DNA of 64,000 nt from Vicugna pacos (GCF_048564905.1 NC_132996.1:45742001-45806000), one strand, 5' to 3'; numbered from the stretch's first letter, positions 44,516 to 56,189 are shown. Program-made: numbers and translations. The notes: a model not told the origin generated them from the letters alone.

Positions 44516-44964
44516 CTGAGGAATAAGCAAACCAAGGCTTGTGTTTCCGCGATTTGGGGTCAAAAGTCTTTCCAGAAAGTATGACTCCTCTGTGGTCTTC
44601 TGGAAGTCAAAGTCAGCAAAAAAATGATAGTAATGATTTTTTGTAAACTGAAAACATGACTGGACCTTGGCACCCTGCTTCACCAGCAGCAACAACCCCA
44701 GTTACCACTGTTCAGGGTCGTGGGGAACAAGGAGAAACGCATAGGAATGAATCGTTACTGCTTTCACAAAATGCCCTGAGATTGACTTTTGCTATTGTTG
44801 TTACTGCATTTTTGAGGAAAACTAAGCTATTCGTGTAGCTGCCTGCCAGTTGGCTTCTTGCTCTTAACAGTGGAATATGAAGACATTCTTGCTGGTGAAC
44901 ACGCAAGATCCATCAGCCCCACTCCGCTGAGGTAGCCTTCGTCCGCACATGTGTGTGTATTTTG
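44516..44964. other. Intergenic, nothing recognised
   Basis: No gene or repeat identified. Confidence 0.4.
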
Positions 44965-45115
44965 TATATGCAGCTCTGTGTCATGGAAAAGTTACTGAAA
45001 TTTTCTGACCCTCAGTTTTCTCATATGTAAAAAAGGATGATTAAATCAAGGTTGTCCCACATCTATGTAAAGCATTAGGAACAGTAAGCCCTTAAGTTGA
45101 TAGTTATTATCAGCA
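44965..45115 (+). repeat. MIR SINE 3' half
   Basis: Contains CCCTCAGTTTTCTCATATGT, TATGTAAAGCATTAGGAACA and TTGATAGTTATTATCAGC. Confidence 0.75.
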
Positions 45116-47569
45116 AGAGGGGAGGGAAGATTAATAAATACATCTCCCTCTATAGTTTACCTCGCTTTCTCCCAAACCAAGATGGTCTCACTTCACTATT
45201 ACCAGTTGTTAAAATGTTAGGCTCAGAGGTACTATATAATTTCTTTTTCCCAAGGACATCTTTGTACTCGCCACAGTAGACATCCTAGGGCTGGGCAGTG
45301 GTTAGAGAGACCCTGTTGGTGCCACAAGGACCATGCTTTCATGCCTCGCAGAATTCCTCTCTCTGGATGTAAATGCTTTTAAAGCAGAGTGCTGTTATCT
45401 CAAGGTCTGGCCCCTGGATTTTAGATAAGCTGGGACTTTCCATCAGTCTTCTTTCCTGCTCATGGTAAACATCATGTCTCTCAGAATGTGCCCTGTCTCG
45501 CCTGTAGGACTGCAAACAAGTCAGATGTTCAAACAGAAGGCTCCTGACACTGCCATGAAGAAGGATGGCTCTGGGAGGGCTTTTCCATGTTACACCAGAT
45601 TTGAAGGCCAAAGGTCAGCTTGGACAACTCAGGTCCTCTATCAATAATTCTAGCCAGGACAGGACCATCCATTCCCTTCATCTTAACCGAGACCTATGAT
45701 CACTCTGTTGGAGGCTGAGTGAACGGCCCCAGATAATCCTTAACATTCTTTCCCTTACTGAGTTTGCCTCCAGTAGAACGTTGTGGGCCCATCTAAAGCC
45801 AGCAAAATTTTTAAAAAGTTGGACAGTTTCCAGCTGTACATAGAAAACAACGTTTTTACTGCATGGGAGATAAAAATGCAGGGGAGAGATAGGTCTCTTT
45901 GGGAAAATTTATTGAGCCATCTTAAGAAGTGATGGCACAGGGATTCAGATGTCTAAAGTGGGAGCCCAGAGAAGACAACCACGAGGATATTCCTTTAAGT
46001 TCCGTGATTGACTTATACTGCAAATCTGTGTAAATGAGCTATAAAACAGCAGAGTGTAAAGAAGGACCCTTTCATTTCTACAAAGGAGAGGTTTATGCTA
46101 GCAAATTAGAGGTCATTGTCCAAACACAGTGCTAACCGTATCAGAAATTTTTGAATATGATGATTATGTCCTTCTTGGTCTTTTTTAGTATTCGTTTTTA
46201 AAAGATAATAAAACTCCTACCGATGTGTAAGACATTTTAAGACCAATAGGCAAAAATTATCTGCACCAAAAGGGTCACGGATAAATCTGGTTTCAGTTAT
46301 TAGGAGGGAAAACTCAGACATGTGAAACGAAGCAAATATGGTTGATAGCTCTGGAAGAATTGGAAACAGAGATATTTAAGGAACAACAGTTGTCAACTGC
46401 ACAGCAACACTGGTTACAGCACATACTGCTTTGGGATTCATTCTGTGTTGGTGACAGTGTGAAAGAGATGTGATGTGTCATCCGGAGACTTCTGGCCTGA
46501 CAGCAGAGTCTCTTGGGTGTGGCTCAGTTTGTTTCGTTAAATTACTCTGAAAGAGAGCAGTAATTTTTTAAAAGATCTGTGTCTGTATGGAATTATTTTT
46601 TAATCTTCCAGCACACTTCCATGTCTGTTATTTTATGTCATTTCCTCTCCAGGTCCAAGAGGAGACCTGCTTGTGAACTAGAAGATCAAAAGGGAGGCTC
46701 CAGCTTTGGACGGGCATCCATTCTGGTCACGTGTCACATTGGAGGCCAGAGTTCTATGGCTCTCGAGTTGCCTCCTACATGATCCTTAAGAAGGGAATAC
46801 CATTGCAGACACCAGCAGCAATTAGGAGAATGCTATTATTGTCATTTTGTTTCTCACAGCTTATGCGGAGGTAAAAAAAAAAATGCTCAAAAGAGTCTTT
46901 GCTTCAGAAAAAATGGACCTGAAAAATCACACTTGAGCTTTCAATTTCTCTTCTTTCTTCACTCACTTCTTACCCATCTCTTCCCCCACTCTGATTTATC
47001 CTTTCTGCATTAATATCTCTAACTTGTTAGATTTTCAGATATAATATCCTTGGCAGACCTGAACTATAGTGTTACTTTATCTGTAACCAGAAGGCAATGT
47101 ATAATATTTAATCTCCTGAAACATAAGGTCAGACTATTATTATTCATTCAACATTTTTAAACTGATGAATTTGAAATGCAAATTGAAAACCAGAATTTTT
47201 TTTCCAAAATCAGTCTGCATACTTTTTCGTCCCGGGGGGCGACGGAGCAAAAAAGGGACTATCCAGTTCATTTTGCATCATGAGGCCATCAGCACTTCTG
47301 GCTGTCCAGTTTTACTCTTAAGCTCCCCTAGGTTTCCACATGAACACAACGCAACAAGGACAACCCTCCCCACCCCCAGCTTTTCATTTTAAGGAGTAAA
47401 TACTGCCTGCAGACACAAACGAACATGTACTTTCTCAGCCCTCTCTTCTGGCTTCCCACAGAAAGCAGGAGCAGAGGGATGACAAAGGGGAGAAGGCGAA
47501 GATGAGACGGAACCAGGACGACTTTCAATAAGTCACATCTACTCCTTCCTAACATCTCCTTTCTCAAAA
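45116..47569. other. Intergenic, nothing recognised
   Basis: About 2.4 kb with no gene or secure repeat. It includes an A run near 46874-46883 and a G-rich patch with CpG near 47233-47245 (CCCGGGGGGCGACGG). Confidence 0.4.
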
Positions 47570-47800
47570 GCCTTCATGTCAATCCACAGCCAACAGAACA
47601 GCCCCACCCTCTAGAGGGAAATTCCAGCGCCCCCCACTTACCGTGTCTCTGTCTCTCCTCCCATCGTCCACCTCACTCCAGCCCCATCAGCCTGCCTGGG
47701 TTTCTCCAGACACATTCTGCTCTTCCATGTCCAAGTCCGCCACAAGACACAGCTTCCTTTCAGACCATGACTGGTCGGAATACCTTCATGCCAGCTTGCC
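47570..47800 (+). repeat. L2 LINE fragment
   Basis: Forward L2-like body: CACTCCAGCCCCATCAGCCT, CCAGACACATTCTGCTCTTC. Modest support. Confidence 0.45.
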
Positions 47801-47920
47801 GAATGCTCACTCTTACTTCTTGTCTATGTGTGTTTACGAAATTGAGATTCCTGGACAGTATTTAAAGTCTCCAACTTTGTCAGTGTTCTTATACTGCTTA
47901 TTAGTAGGTTAAGAAGTCAT

Positions 47921-48140
47921 AAACTATTATCTATAAAATAGGTAAACAACAAGGTCCTACTGTGTAGCACAGGGAACTAACTTTCATGTCTTGTAATAGC
48001 CTATAATGGCAAAGGATTTGAAAAAAGAATATACGGATGTATAACTGAAGCATATTTACTGTACACCAGAGACTAACACATCGTAAATCAACTATACTCC
48101 AATAAAAAATATTAATTAATTTTTTTAAAAATTTTTCAAG
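47921..48140 (+). mobile_element. 5'-truncated L1 3' end
   Basis: L1 3' UTR (AACAACAAGGTCCTACTGTG, TTACTGTACACCAGAGACTA, ACTATACTCCAATAAAAAAT) and an A/T-rich tail. AGAAGTCAT flanks it at 47912-47920 and 48141-48149. Confidence 0.85.
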
Positions 48141-48194
48141 AGAAGTCATTTCTTACACGACAAAATTAGGAGGGAGATGCCTGTGAGTGGATAA

Positions 48195-48440
48195 AATGTA
48201 AATTAGTGTAACTTTTCAGAAGAGGAATTTGAACAAATGTTTTCAGAAGTGGAGCTGTCACTCCTGGCCCAACAACTCCACTTCTGAAAATTTATTCTAA
48301 TGAGATAATCCTGTATACAGACAAGCACATTTACCACAGCAATGTGGTGTAACCTCCACATCCAAAAGGTATTTAAAAAATCAAAACTCCCCACAGCAGG
48401 AGATTCATTAACCCAGTGACAGCTCATTTATACAAGGGAA
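48195..48440 (+). mobile_element. Old L1 ORF2 remnant
   Basis: Diverged ORF2 C-terminal region: CTGGCCCAACAACTCCACTT, ATTTATTCTAATGAGATAAT, TTTATACAAGGGAATGAGAT. It contains the inverted repeat listed next. 3' UTR-like traces continue to about 48700. Confidence 0.5.
48240..48290. other. Perfect 15-bp inverted repeat (hairpin potential)
   Basis: TTTTCAGAAGTGGAG (48240-48254) and CTCCACTTCTGAAAA (48276-48290) are exact reverse complements separated by 21 bases. The right arm matches an L1 ORF2 position, but the left arm is not the normal L1 sequence there. Confidence 0.9.
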
Positions 48441-48932
48441 TGAGATGGCACCTATCTAACCTCTAGTCCAGCATCGGGGGAGTGTGCGCTCAGTCAGTGT
48501 GGGACAGTGAAAGTCAGTGAAATAAAGAAAAGCCTTTGCCACCTTGCATAAGAAAGATGGCAGTAAATAAAAATTGTAGTCCGATTATTATAATCACCTT
48601 TTTAGAACAAAAGTAATGTATCTGATTTACAGACAATGTCTAAAAGGACATGCGATTATTTTTAATGAGTTGTGTAACTGTGTGTTTAAAATTTAAAAAC
48701 AAGATACTGTGAAGTCAGGTCAACACTGCACCCTAATAGGAATGTATCAAACTGCTACAGGCAAGCCTTCACATGGATGGAGCAATCCAGACAAAGGCCA
48801 TTCGCTGCACGCCTCGTAGCTTACAAGCCACCAATAAGTCTTAGATGACCCAGATACATGCTAGGAGACTCCCCACCATGAAAAGTTGAAACACCCCAAT
48901 AATAAGCAATAGTAGCCTTACATCAGCTAATA
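48441..48932. other. Intergenic, nothing secure
   Basis: Possible decayed L1 3' UTR to about 48700. Otherwise unassigned. Confidence 0.35.
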
Positions 48933-49097
48933 TTTTTTTAACATTTTAAAAAATTTGTATTTATTTATTACTGTATTTTTTTTGGTAGTGGGGGTGGTAA
49001 TTAGGTTTATTTATTTTTAGAGGAGGTCCTGGGGATTGAACCCAGGACCTCAAGCATGCTAAACATGCACTCTGCCACTTGAGCTACACCCTTCCCC
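48933..49097 (-). mobile_element. tRNA-derived SINE, camelid type
   Basis: On the minus strand, GGGGAAGGGTGTAGCTCAAG leads into a tRNA-like head with B box GGTTCAATCC (49033-49042). The A box (49075-49086) carries one extra A. The body then runs into AAAATAAATAAACC and an A/T-rich tail. GCTAATA at both ends (48926-48932 and 49098-49104) is a possible short duplication. Same family as 32968-33079, with a longer tail. Confidence 0.9.
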
Positions 49098-49724
49098 GCT
49101 AATACAGTTTTAAAAGAACAAAATTTGTAATGCTTTTTTCCCCCAGAGCTCCTCCTCTGATTGCACGCACCTTCCCACCCACAGGCTCAGCTCCATCATT
49201 TCATGAAGGTGAGAATGAAACTCTTTTCCTACATTTTACCTCCAATTCCATTTTAACAGTCAGCTTGAAACCCATCCATCCACCAGAAAAATCTCAACTA
49301 GAACATCTTAAACACACACACAGAGAAAGATAAACAGAAATCGGAATTAGACTTTCTTGGACATGTCAGCCCCCCGTGGGTTTTCAAATTCCATGTTCGG
49401 TCATCCATTATCGGGTAGCTTCATGGATTCGCCACTAACCAGTCACCCGATGGCTTAAAACAGAGCTCTCAGTCTGCAAAAATGAAGATGTTATCGCCGA
49501 GAAAGTCAGGGGCCTGGGAGGCAGCTGGTTGCTTTTACAGGGACTGACTTATCTGGAAGGAGACTCAGCCGGGCTTCTGAATATAAACAGGAATTAGTCA
49601 GGTAGGAGAAGAACAAATAAGCACAATGATTGAGAGACCTTCCCCAAAGGCAGATCCCGGTGAGTGGAACAGACACCCAAACCCTCCCTGGGGTTTCTGC
49701 CAGACTCAGAATTAGGAGGAAGAG
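49098..49724. other. Intergenic, nothing recognised
   Basis: No gene or repeat identified. Confidence 0.4.
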
Positions 49725-49955
49725 GACAGGCTTTGGAGCTGACGAGTCTGATTTAGAATATTGATTCAGCCAGCTCGTTATGGTATATGCTGGGCAGGTT
49801 TCAAAACTCTCTGAGCCTCAGTTTTCCTGCCAGGAAAATGGACGCTATAACACCTACCCCACTGGGTCGTTGGGGATAGTTAGAGCTACTATGGGAACTC
49901 ATAGTGCCTAGCACCTCGTGAATCCGGTATGAGTGGTGATGTTGTTATTCGAGGA
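49725..49955 (+). repeat. MIR SINE
   Basis: Forward MIR: GGCTTTGGAGCTGACGAGTC, CTGAGCCTCAGTTTTCCTGC, TAACACCTACCCCACTGGGT, TAGTGCCTAGCACCTCGTGA. Confidence 0.85.
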
Positions 49956-50590
49956 GGAGAAGAGAAGCCAGGCAGGAGACACGAAATGTTATTAGGGAAG
50001 AGAAGGTGTTCGAATATTCTCTTTCCATTTCAGATCAGCCAACATCTAACAACCAGAGAAGGCAGCCGCTGAATTCACTCCCTCCACCCAGCTAGAGGTC
50101 AGTATTACACCAGTCTCCCTGAGGAAGAAAGTGGCGATCCTACAGCCCATTTTCAGAGAATCTGTCCCCCTTTCCTGCTCCGTGCTCTTTGGTGTCTTTT
50201 CCTCCAACTTTCAGGAGGGGTTCACCATCATGGGTAAGCGTCTCCATGTCATCAGAAAATTTCAGCAAATTCCCACTCATGGCTGCGATCAGACGGATTG
50301 TGAGGGACGGATGAGAAAAATAAAGGGGAAAGGGATTCAAGAGAACAAGAATGACCGGTTGAGACTGGCATTCTTCACGGAGGGTGCTTTTGAGTTATTG
50401 GCGTTTAATCATAAACCCATTATTTGGGAAGGCAAAATTCATTGATGTTTCAGGGCCTGGCATTTTTCAGCTGGCCTGCCCTCTGCCGAATGAGATCTCC
50501 ACTGGCTTGAATGAGGCAAGAAGAGAGACCGTGGTCGTTTCCAGGGGCCTTTCTGGGTCATTTCCCATCACCTTGCATGCCAGCAAAATC
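49956..50590. other. Intergenic, nothing recognised
   Basis: No gene or repeat identified. Overlapping open frames of about 100 codons have no homology that I recognise. Confidence 0.4.
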
Positions 50591-50677
50591 TATTTCTCTC
50601 TCTGTCTCTCTCTCTCTCTCTCTGTCTCTTTCTGTCTCTTTGTCATTCTGTCTCAATCTCTGTCTCTCTCTCTCTGG

Positions 50678-50715
<38 letters not shown>
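50591..50715. repeat. Compound (CT)n and (CA)n microsatellite
   Basis: An imperfect CT/CTGT tract (50591-50676) followed by about 18 perfect CA units (50680-50715). Confidence 0.95.
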
Positions 50716-50719
<4 letters not shown>

Positions 50720-50924
50720 TCCCCTTAAGAATGATAAAAGCAATGGCTAAAGCGAAGTGACAAACAGCGTTCCTGGAGCAAAAGATTCACTGGCCTGGAA
50801 GGAATCTCAGACATCATGTCCCCTATCTGTCTGATAAGATTTCATCTAAAATCCTTCCCGGCTGAGTGGAGATCAGGCCAGTCTAAAAGATCACCACAAA
50901 GTCGATCCATCCAAATTCATTCAT

Positions 50925-51380
50925 TCATTCACTCATCCCAGGAACAGACATTTAATAAATGCTAATCATAGCAACAATAAAAGGCTACATTTATGAAGCT
51001 CGTAACTGTACACCAAGCATGATGGTGGGCAAAAGAGGCAGGTGCCCAGACCTAAAGGCCTTCGATAGGAGGAAGCTATTAAATAACTGCAAACAAAAAG
51101 ACAGAATGACAACCTCTAGGAAGTGCTGTGAAGGAGAGGTTCAAAAAGCTGTTAAGTGTTCAACGTAGAAACATGACTTCATCTGGGGAAGACCTTGGTT
51201 TGTTCGGGGAACTAAATGAAGGTCATGTACAAAAGTCCAGAGAAGTGGGCATGGGCTGGACTGCACTGGACTCATGAAGCATAGAAAGGATTTTGGTCTT
51301 TATCCTGAGCAGTGGGAAGATAATGGAGGATATCCATGGAATTAATCTTAAAAGAAGGCAGACAGCATAGAGCTAGTTTA
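50925..51380 (-). repeat. L2 LINE 3' region
   Basis: Reversed L2: TTCATTCATTCATTCACTCA, then ATAGGAGGAAGCTATTAAAT, AGTGCTGTGAAGGAGAGGTT, GATTTTGGTCTTTATCCTGA, CAGTGGGAAGATAATGGAGG. Confidence 0.85.
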
Positions 51381-51539
51381 TATCCACGGCATCAGAGCTC
51401 AGTCCTCTGGAGTCCAGGCTGAAGACTCAGGCCCCCCTTAAAGCTAAACAGCGTCACAGACAGAGAACATTCTGTAAGCATCCCCCATGCCAGCCACCCT
51501 TTCGCAGAGGCCGTTTATGGCCCACAGCAATTTGAATCT

Positions 51540-51670
51540 GATACATTTATTGAGTTCCCCCGACCTCCACCACATGCCTGACCCTGTGCTGGCAGCTGGG
51601 GAGAGCCGTGCAGTCAAAATAAGACACAGATAAATAACCCAAATCCAAGGCAAAATATTACAGAGGCTAT
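51540..51670 (-). repeat. L2 LINE 3' end
   Basis: Reversed L2: TACATTTATTGAGTTCCCCC, TGACCCTGTGCTGGCAGCTG, GACACAGATAAATAACCC. A second L2 in the same orientation as the one upstream. Confidence 0.7.
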
Positions 51671-51689
51671 AAAAGAGGTACTAAAAATG

Positions 51690-51838
51690 CAGCCAAAAAG
51701 ACAGCAGAGTTTAAGTGAGAGATACAGGATCTAGACCCCGAGTGTAAGTTGTGACTGTGCCACTTACCAGCCATGTGACCTTGGACAAGTCACCTCTGTG
51801 AACCTCAATTATTCTGATGCCTGAGTGAGTTCTGTGTA
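51690..51838 (+). repeat. MIR SINE 5' half
   Basis: Contains ACTGTGCCACTTACCAGCCA, TGTGACCTTGGACAAGTCAC, CTCTGTGAACCTCAATTATT. Confidence 0.85.
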
Positions 51839-53169
51839 CTGAAAAGACTATTGAGGAGTTTAACTTGGACTTTCAAGTGAATGGTCAGTTGACGAAAGGT
51901 ACACATTTTAAACTATATTTTCTCCTTGGGTTTTACATTCCACTTACAAACCTTGTTTTTCGATTTATAAGAGGAGCGAATTCTAAGCATCACTTTTTTT
52001 AGTCACTTTTAAAGGGCCTTTCACCAATGCTTGGTTACATTTGCAAACTTAGGTGATGGAATTCCTTCAAATAGTTTAAACTGCACTTATAAATTCAATT
52101 TTTCATTTTAAGCACATCAATTGTCTAATCAACAAATATTCCCAGATTTTTAATCTAATAAATAATGTATGTGATTGCTGTATCCACTTAAAGATGTAAG
52201 TCTCAATAATTTGTAAATTTTACAGTTTAAATTAGAATGACCAGAGTATCATTTTAATAGGCCAAATTTTCTTAAACTTCACCTTAATATTTTTTAAACA
52301 GGAATTACCAAATATGGCCTGACTCCTTATTAATACAAAAATATTTATACTGTAGTTTTTATTATTTTAAACATGTGTATACGCATGTAACCTAAAACGT
52401 CCAGAGAATGGAAGGAAGACGCTTGCCCAGTGAGAAAGGCAATCATGCCCCTGTTTGCTGAAGTTGCCTTCCACAGAGCTATTTGGCTGGACAGGAGGTT
52501 TGGCTTCCTGTGTGGTGCATTTTGCAAAAAGTAAGAAAACTATTAAATCATCCCAGGAAGTACGGGAGTTGCCATCTCGGCATTCTTGGGATTACTCGAC
52601 GATCAGAGATTTTGGTAACCTTGATATGGCATCCTGAACTCTGTTTTTAGAGGTTATGTCCACGAAGCTGTAACTTCAGTAGGGGCGTGGTCACATCTTG
52701 GGACTCTGGTTATACACGACCTCTGATTGTGCCTCACAAAAGTCTACTCACCAGAGTCTGAAACACCAGCCCAGCCTGATCTCTTGATTAGATTACAAAC
52801 ATTCTCTTTGGCTCCTAAGGTCTCTGCCTGTCTCTTCCGTCTAATGTTATAGGCATTTTACTGTAACAGAATCCAAAGCTACGTGAATGTCTTTACTGTC
52901 TGACTCTTAACGGAATCCTGCAGCCTTTGGCTACTGAATTTTAGATCTCTCAGGTTATTTTGTCTGACTTGTAGTGACCATTTCGGAAGCCAGGCTACTA
53001 ACAACCTCATGTCTCTGGGCCCCTGTATCCCTATGCTTAGTGTCTTAGAGTTTCTGAGAATTATATGAAAAACGCACATGAAAGTCACTTGATGAACTAT
53101 AAATCATAGTACAAATATTAGTGCCCACCAGAGCTGAGGGAGAGAGAGAGAGAGAGACTGAAAGAATGA
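51839..53169. other. Intergenic, no repeat recognised
   Basis: About 1.3 kb without recognised repeats. 51940-52340 is AT-rich and looks like unique sequence. A short GA tract lies at 53140-53157. Confidence 0.4.
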
Positions 53170-53355
53170 ATTAAGGGCACCACGAGAACATGGAGAAAGG
53201 AGTGATCACTTCTGGCTGGACATTCAAAGAGAGCTTCAAAGAAATAGGAGGGTTTAGATGGATCTTGAAAAATGGGTAGGATTCTGACTGGCAGTAATGA
53301 TGGAGAAGCCAGCAAAAGTCCATTTGGAACTCTTTACAGAAGGCATTCAGCATAA
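53170..53355 (-). repeat. L2 LINE fragment
   Basis: Reversed L2 body: GGAGAAAGGAGTGATCACTT, GAGGGTTTAGATGGATCTTG, AAAAATGGGTAGGATTCTGA, ACAGAAGGCATTCAGCATAA. Confidence 0.6.
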
Positions 53356-54487
53356 AATTGCATTGAGTTTCAGGAAGATGTCAGGGCTTCTCTTGGCATG
53401 TAATAGTCTTCCCTCCTTCACCTTTCTGATCCTCCTAGACTTCTCACTTTCTACATTTTAAAACGGTTTTAATTCCATGTCTTTATTACCTAGGACTTCT
53501 CTTACTATGTAAAATGTGCTCCAAGAGAATACTGGGGACACCCAATGCTCTCTCTCCAGCAGGCTGATAATGTTGTCCAAATTATTAGCTCTGTCCAACA
53601 GAAGGATTTTCCATGACCTCAGATATAAGGACTTCTGAGTGTAAACTAGTAAAATTCAAAACAAGTGGAACTGGCTGTAAGTGAGTGAGAACCATCCAAG
53701 AAACTGTAGTAAATGTATAATGCTGCTTTTAGGTACGTTCAAACTCTCATCCAGCTGATTTGGGTGTCCAGGTCATTTTCATTTCTTAAAGCACATAGCA
53801 AACAAAATAAAATGTTAAAACAGTTTGTTTTTAATTATATTATGTTTATATTAACGAAGTTACACTTCTAATGCTCAAAAATACAATGCAAGGTCAATTG
53901 CAGGATTTATGTAATGTGTTCATTCATGCTCTATTTTAAGCATTATGGTTCAGTAATGAGACGTAAGTTTAAAGATGAATACTTCCTCATTCATTCCTCT
54001 CTGCATTTCTAAATAATGTGAAAAAAAAAACCAACTTTGAAAGTTTTCGGGCTGTGAGGCTTACAGACAAATGGCCTCTCTGGCTCCCAGGGACCCCCCC
54101 CCACCACCACCTCAACTCTGACAGGCTCTAAGCCGGGAATTTTAACGAGTGGAAATATTCATTCATTTATGTTGCAAGTGTTGTTGTCCACACAGTCGAG
54201 AAAATCTCAACTGTCCCTATTTACAATGAAGGCAGTCAACAGCTGCTTCGAGCACCCTGGTGAGTCTGGAACCAACCAGCAGGCTGCCCCTGAGGAAGCT
54301 GCCACCCCACACCGGGGGGCCCCATGAATTTCTCCAGGGCCATCCAATGTCTTCAGAGAACGACACTTCAATTGGCTTGCCCTGGGGATAGACGCTTAGC
54401 TGCTGGGAGTCCAGGTGAGAGGGTGGAGAGCCACCTCTTCTGAGTACAGACAGACAGACTTCCATTGAATGCCTTGTTTTCAACACC
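53356..54487. other. Intergenic, no repeat recognised
   Basis: No gene. 53400-53640 may hold a decayed L2. 53650-54010 is AT-rich, repeat-free and looks like unique sequence. Confidence 0.4.
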
Positions 54488-54576
54488 ACCTCTTTCTCCT
54501 ACTCCTTTTACTCCTTTTGCTTGTTTTTTTTCTTTTTCTTTTCTGTCTTTCTTTTTTTTTTTTTTTTTTTTTTTTT
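54488..54576. repeat. Pyrimidine tract with (T)25
   Basis: A C/T-only-like tract of about 90 bp ending in 25 Ts (54552-54576). It could be the reversed A tail of a retroposed sequence, but no recognisable body adjoins it. Confidence 0.8.
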
Positions 54577-54724
54577 GCTTCCTCATCTCTGCCCAGATTC
54601 TGGATGAAGGATGAGCCCCTCCTCAGCTGAGATGTCTGGATTATAGTTTCCTCTCCCTCCTATGGCCAGTCTGCCTTCGACTTTCCAGGGGGAGCTCCAT
54701 CTCACCAGGAATGCACATCCCCGG
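54577..54724. other. Intergenic, nothing recognised
   Basis: Short stretch between the T run and an L2. No family recognised. Confidence 0.4.
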
Positions 54725-55033
54725 GTAGTTTATGATTGGAGCCTTCTCACCGTTCAGGTCGCAGCTCAAATATCATCTCCCTAGGAGGGAAGCCCCCCCA
54801 GTCTGAAGTAGCCGTCCACCCTCAACCCCTCTCTCTCCTCCCCCTGCCATCTCTCCCTCATAGGGCATTCGTCACTCTCTATAATCACCTTGCTCATTTA
54901 TTTCTTCATGTCTTTGTCCCCCTACCAGAATTGAAGCCCCAGGAGAGTTCAGATCTCTTCTGTCAAGCTTTGCATTGTGTCATCAGATTTTAGGCCCCTG
55001 ACCAATACTAGGACTTCAATAAATGTTAGATAA
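54725..55033 (+). repeat. L2 LINE 3' region
   Basis: Forward L2 to the 3' end: TTCAGGTCGCAGCTCAAATA, CTCATTTATTTCTTCATGTC, GACCAATACTAGGACTTCAA, TAAATGTTAGATAAATGACT. Confidence 0.88.
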
Positions 55034-56119
55034 ATGACTAAAATCCCTGATCTTTTCAACAAATATTCCTTCACGGTGTCTTAGGGGCCAGGAATTGTGT
55101 CTATAAAGGGGAATTTCGTCCACTGATGAAAAATGTCTTCCTGCTTTTCCACCACTTCCTGCCTCCACTCTCCTTCCATCTCGACAAACAGACACACACG
55201 GGCAGCCTCTGCCTTCGTGCCTCGTGGCCCAAAGGAAAGACACCCAAAGATAGAGTGACCCTGTCCCCATAGACAACTGCCATCGGAGCCGGCCCTGGCA
55301 GCTGGCCAGACAACGCAGGCTGAATGTTTCCTGGGCGCAGCTTCATAAATATGCAGCTGCACTAAAAGCCACGGTCCAGTGAGTAATGAGAGAAAGAGGC
55401 CCAGGTGTCCCTGGAGGAGTGGGCTCTTATTTACAAGAGCACACAGAGGCTGGCTGGGACCCAGCCCTCCTCCCCGGCCTTGACTGTATCACAGCAAACA
55501 CGCCTGACCACGAGCTCCCCTCCAGACACTTGCAGCTGGCTGGAAAATGAGCGTGATGGTAAACACATGTTGTCACGCCTGTGACCTGGCAAATCAGATC
55601 ACCTGCCTCCGACCCACCCCGGGGCTGGACTGTGAAATCAAGTTCTCTGAAGGACAACTGGTTTGTTGTTGTTGTTTGTCGGGGAGTCTAAAGTTCCTCG
55701 GAAGTCCTCGCCATCGCGGGGAACAGAATATCTTTTCTTTATTTCACTGTCCCCTGTTCCCAAAGCGCCGGCCTCAGCCTTGTTCTTGTCAAGGAGCCCA
55801 AACATTCTCATTCAAAGGCTGTATTTACAAATGAAGCAGCGCGGCTGTAAAACTGATGACCTTGCTGCTTCTGGAATCTCATAAAAAGTTTCCAAGCTGC
55901 TCCTCCCCAGAGCAAATAAGGGCGTTGGAGTTGATGGTCCCTGGCAGGGTTCCAGCTGCGGCTGTTACATTCCCCCCATCAGCTTTCCTCTGAGGCTCCC
56001 AACGCAAACTGAGACTTGCCTGCGTGTCAGGGTGCTTAACTCTGAAGGCGCCGCAGTGCTTGGGGTGCTCAGACCCAGAGGTGGGAGCAGCGCAGAAAAT
56101 GAAACGGAGAAGAGAGAAA
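55034..56119. other. GC-rich intergenic stretch, mostly repeat-free
   Basis: Apart from a possible L2 trace at 55050-55110, no repeat is recognised. G+C is high with scattered CpGs (GCCATCGCGGGG, AAAGCGCCGGCC, AAGGCGCCGCAG). No gene is recognised; a regulatory role is possible but unproven. Confidence 0.4.
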
Positions 56120-56189
56120 GGGGGCCACATGGATTGAGATGCTGTTATGTGCCAGGCACTGTGCAAAGAATTTTGCATTTATTTTCTTT
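56120..56189 (-). repeat. MIR SINE fragment abutting an L1
   Basis: GAGATGCTGTTATGTGCCAG, GCACTGTGCAAAGAATTTTG is reversed MIR, cut by the L1 that follows. Confidence 0.65.

Noticed and set aside
54488-54600. Processed pseudogene suggested by 25 Ts (A tail on the minus strand)
   Set aside because: No recognisable coding body, no AATAAA near the tail and no flanking duplication found.
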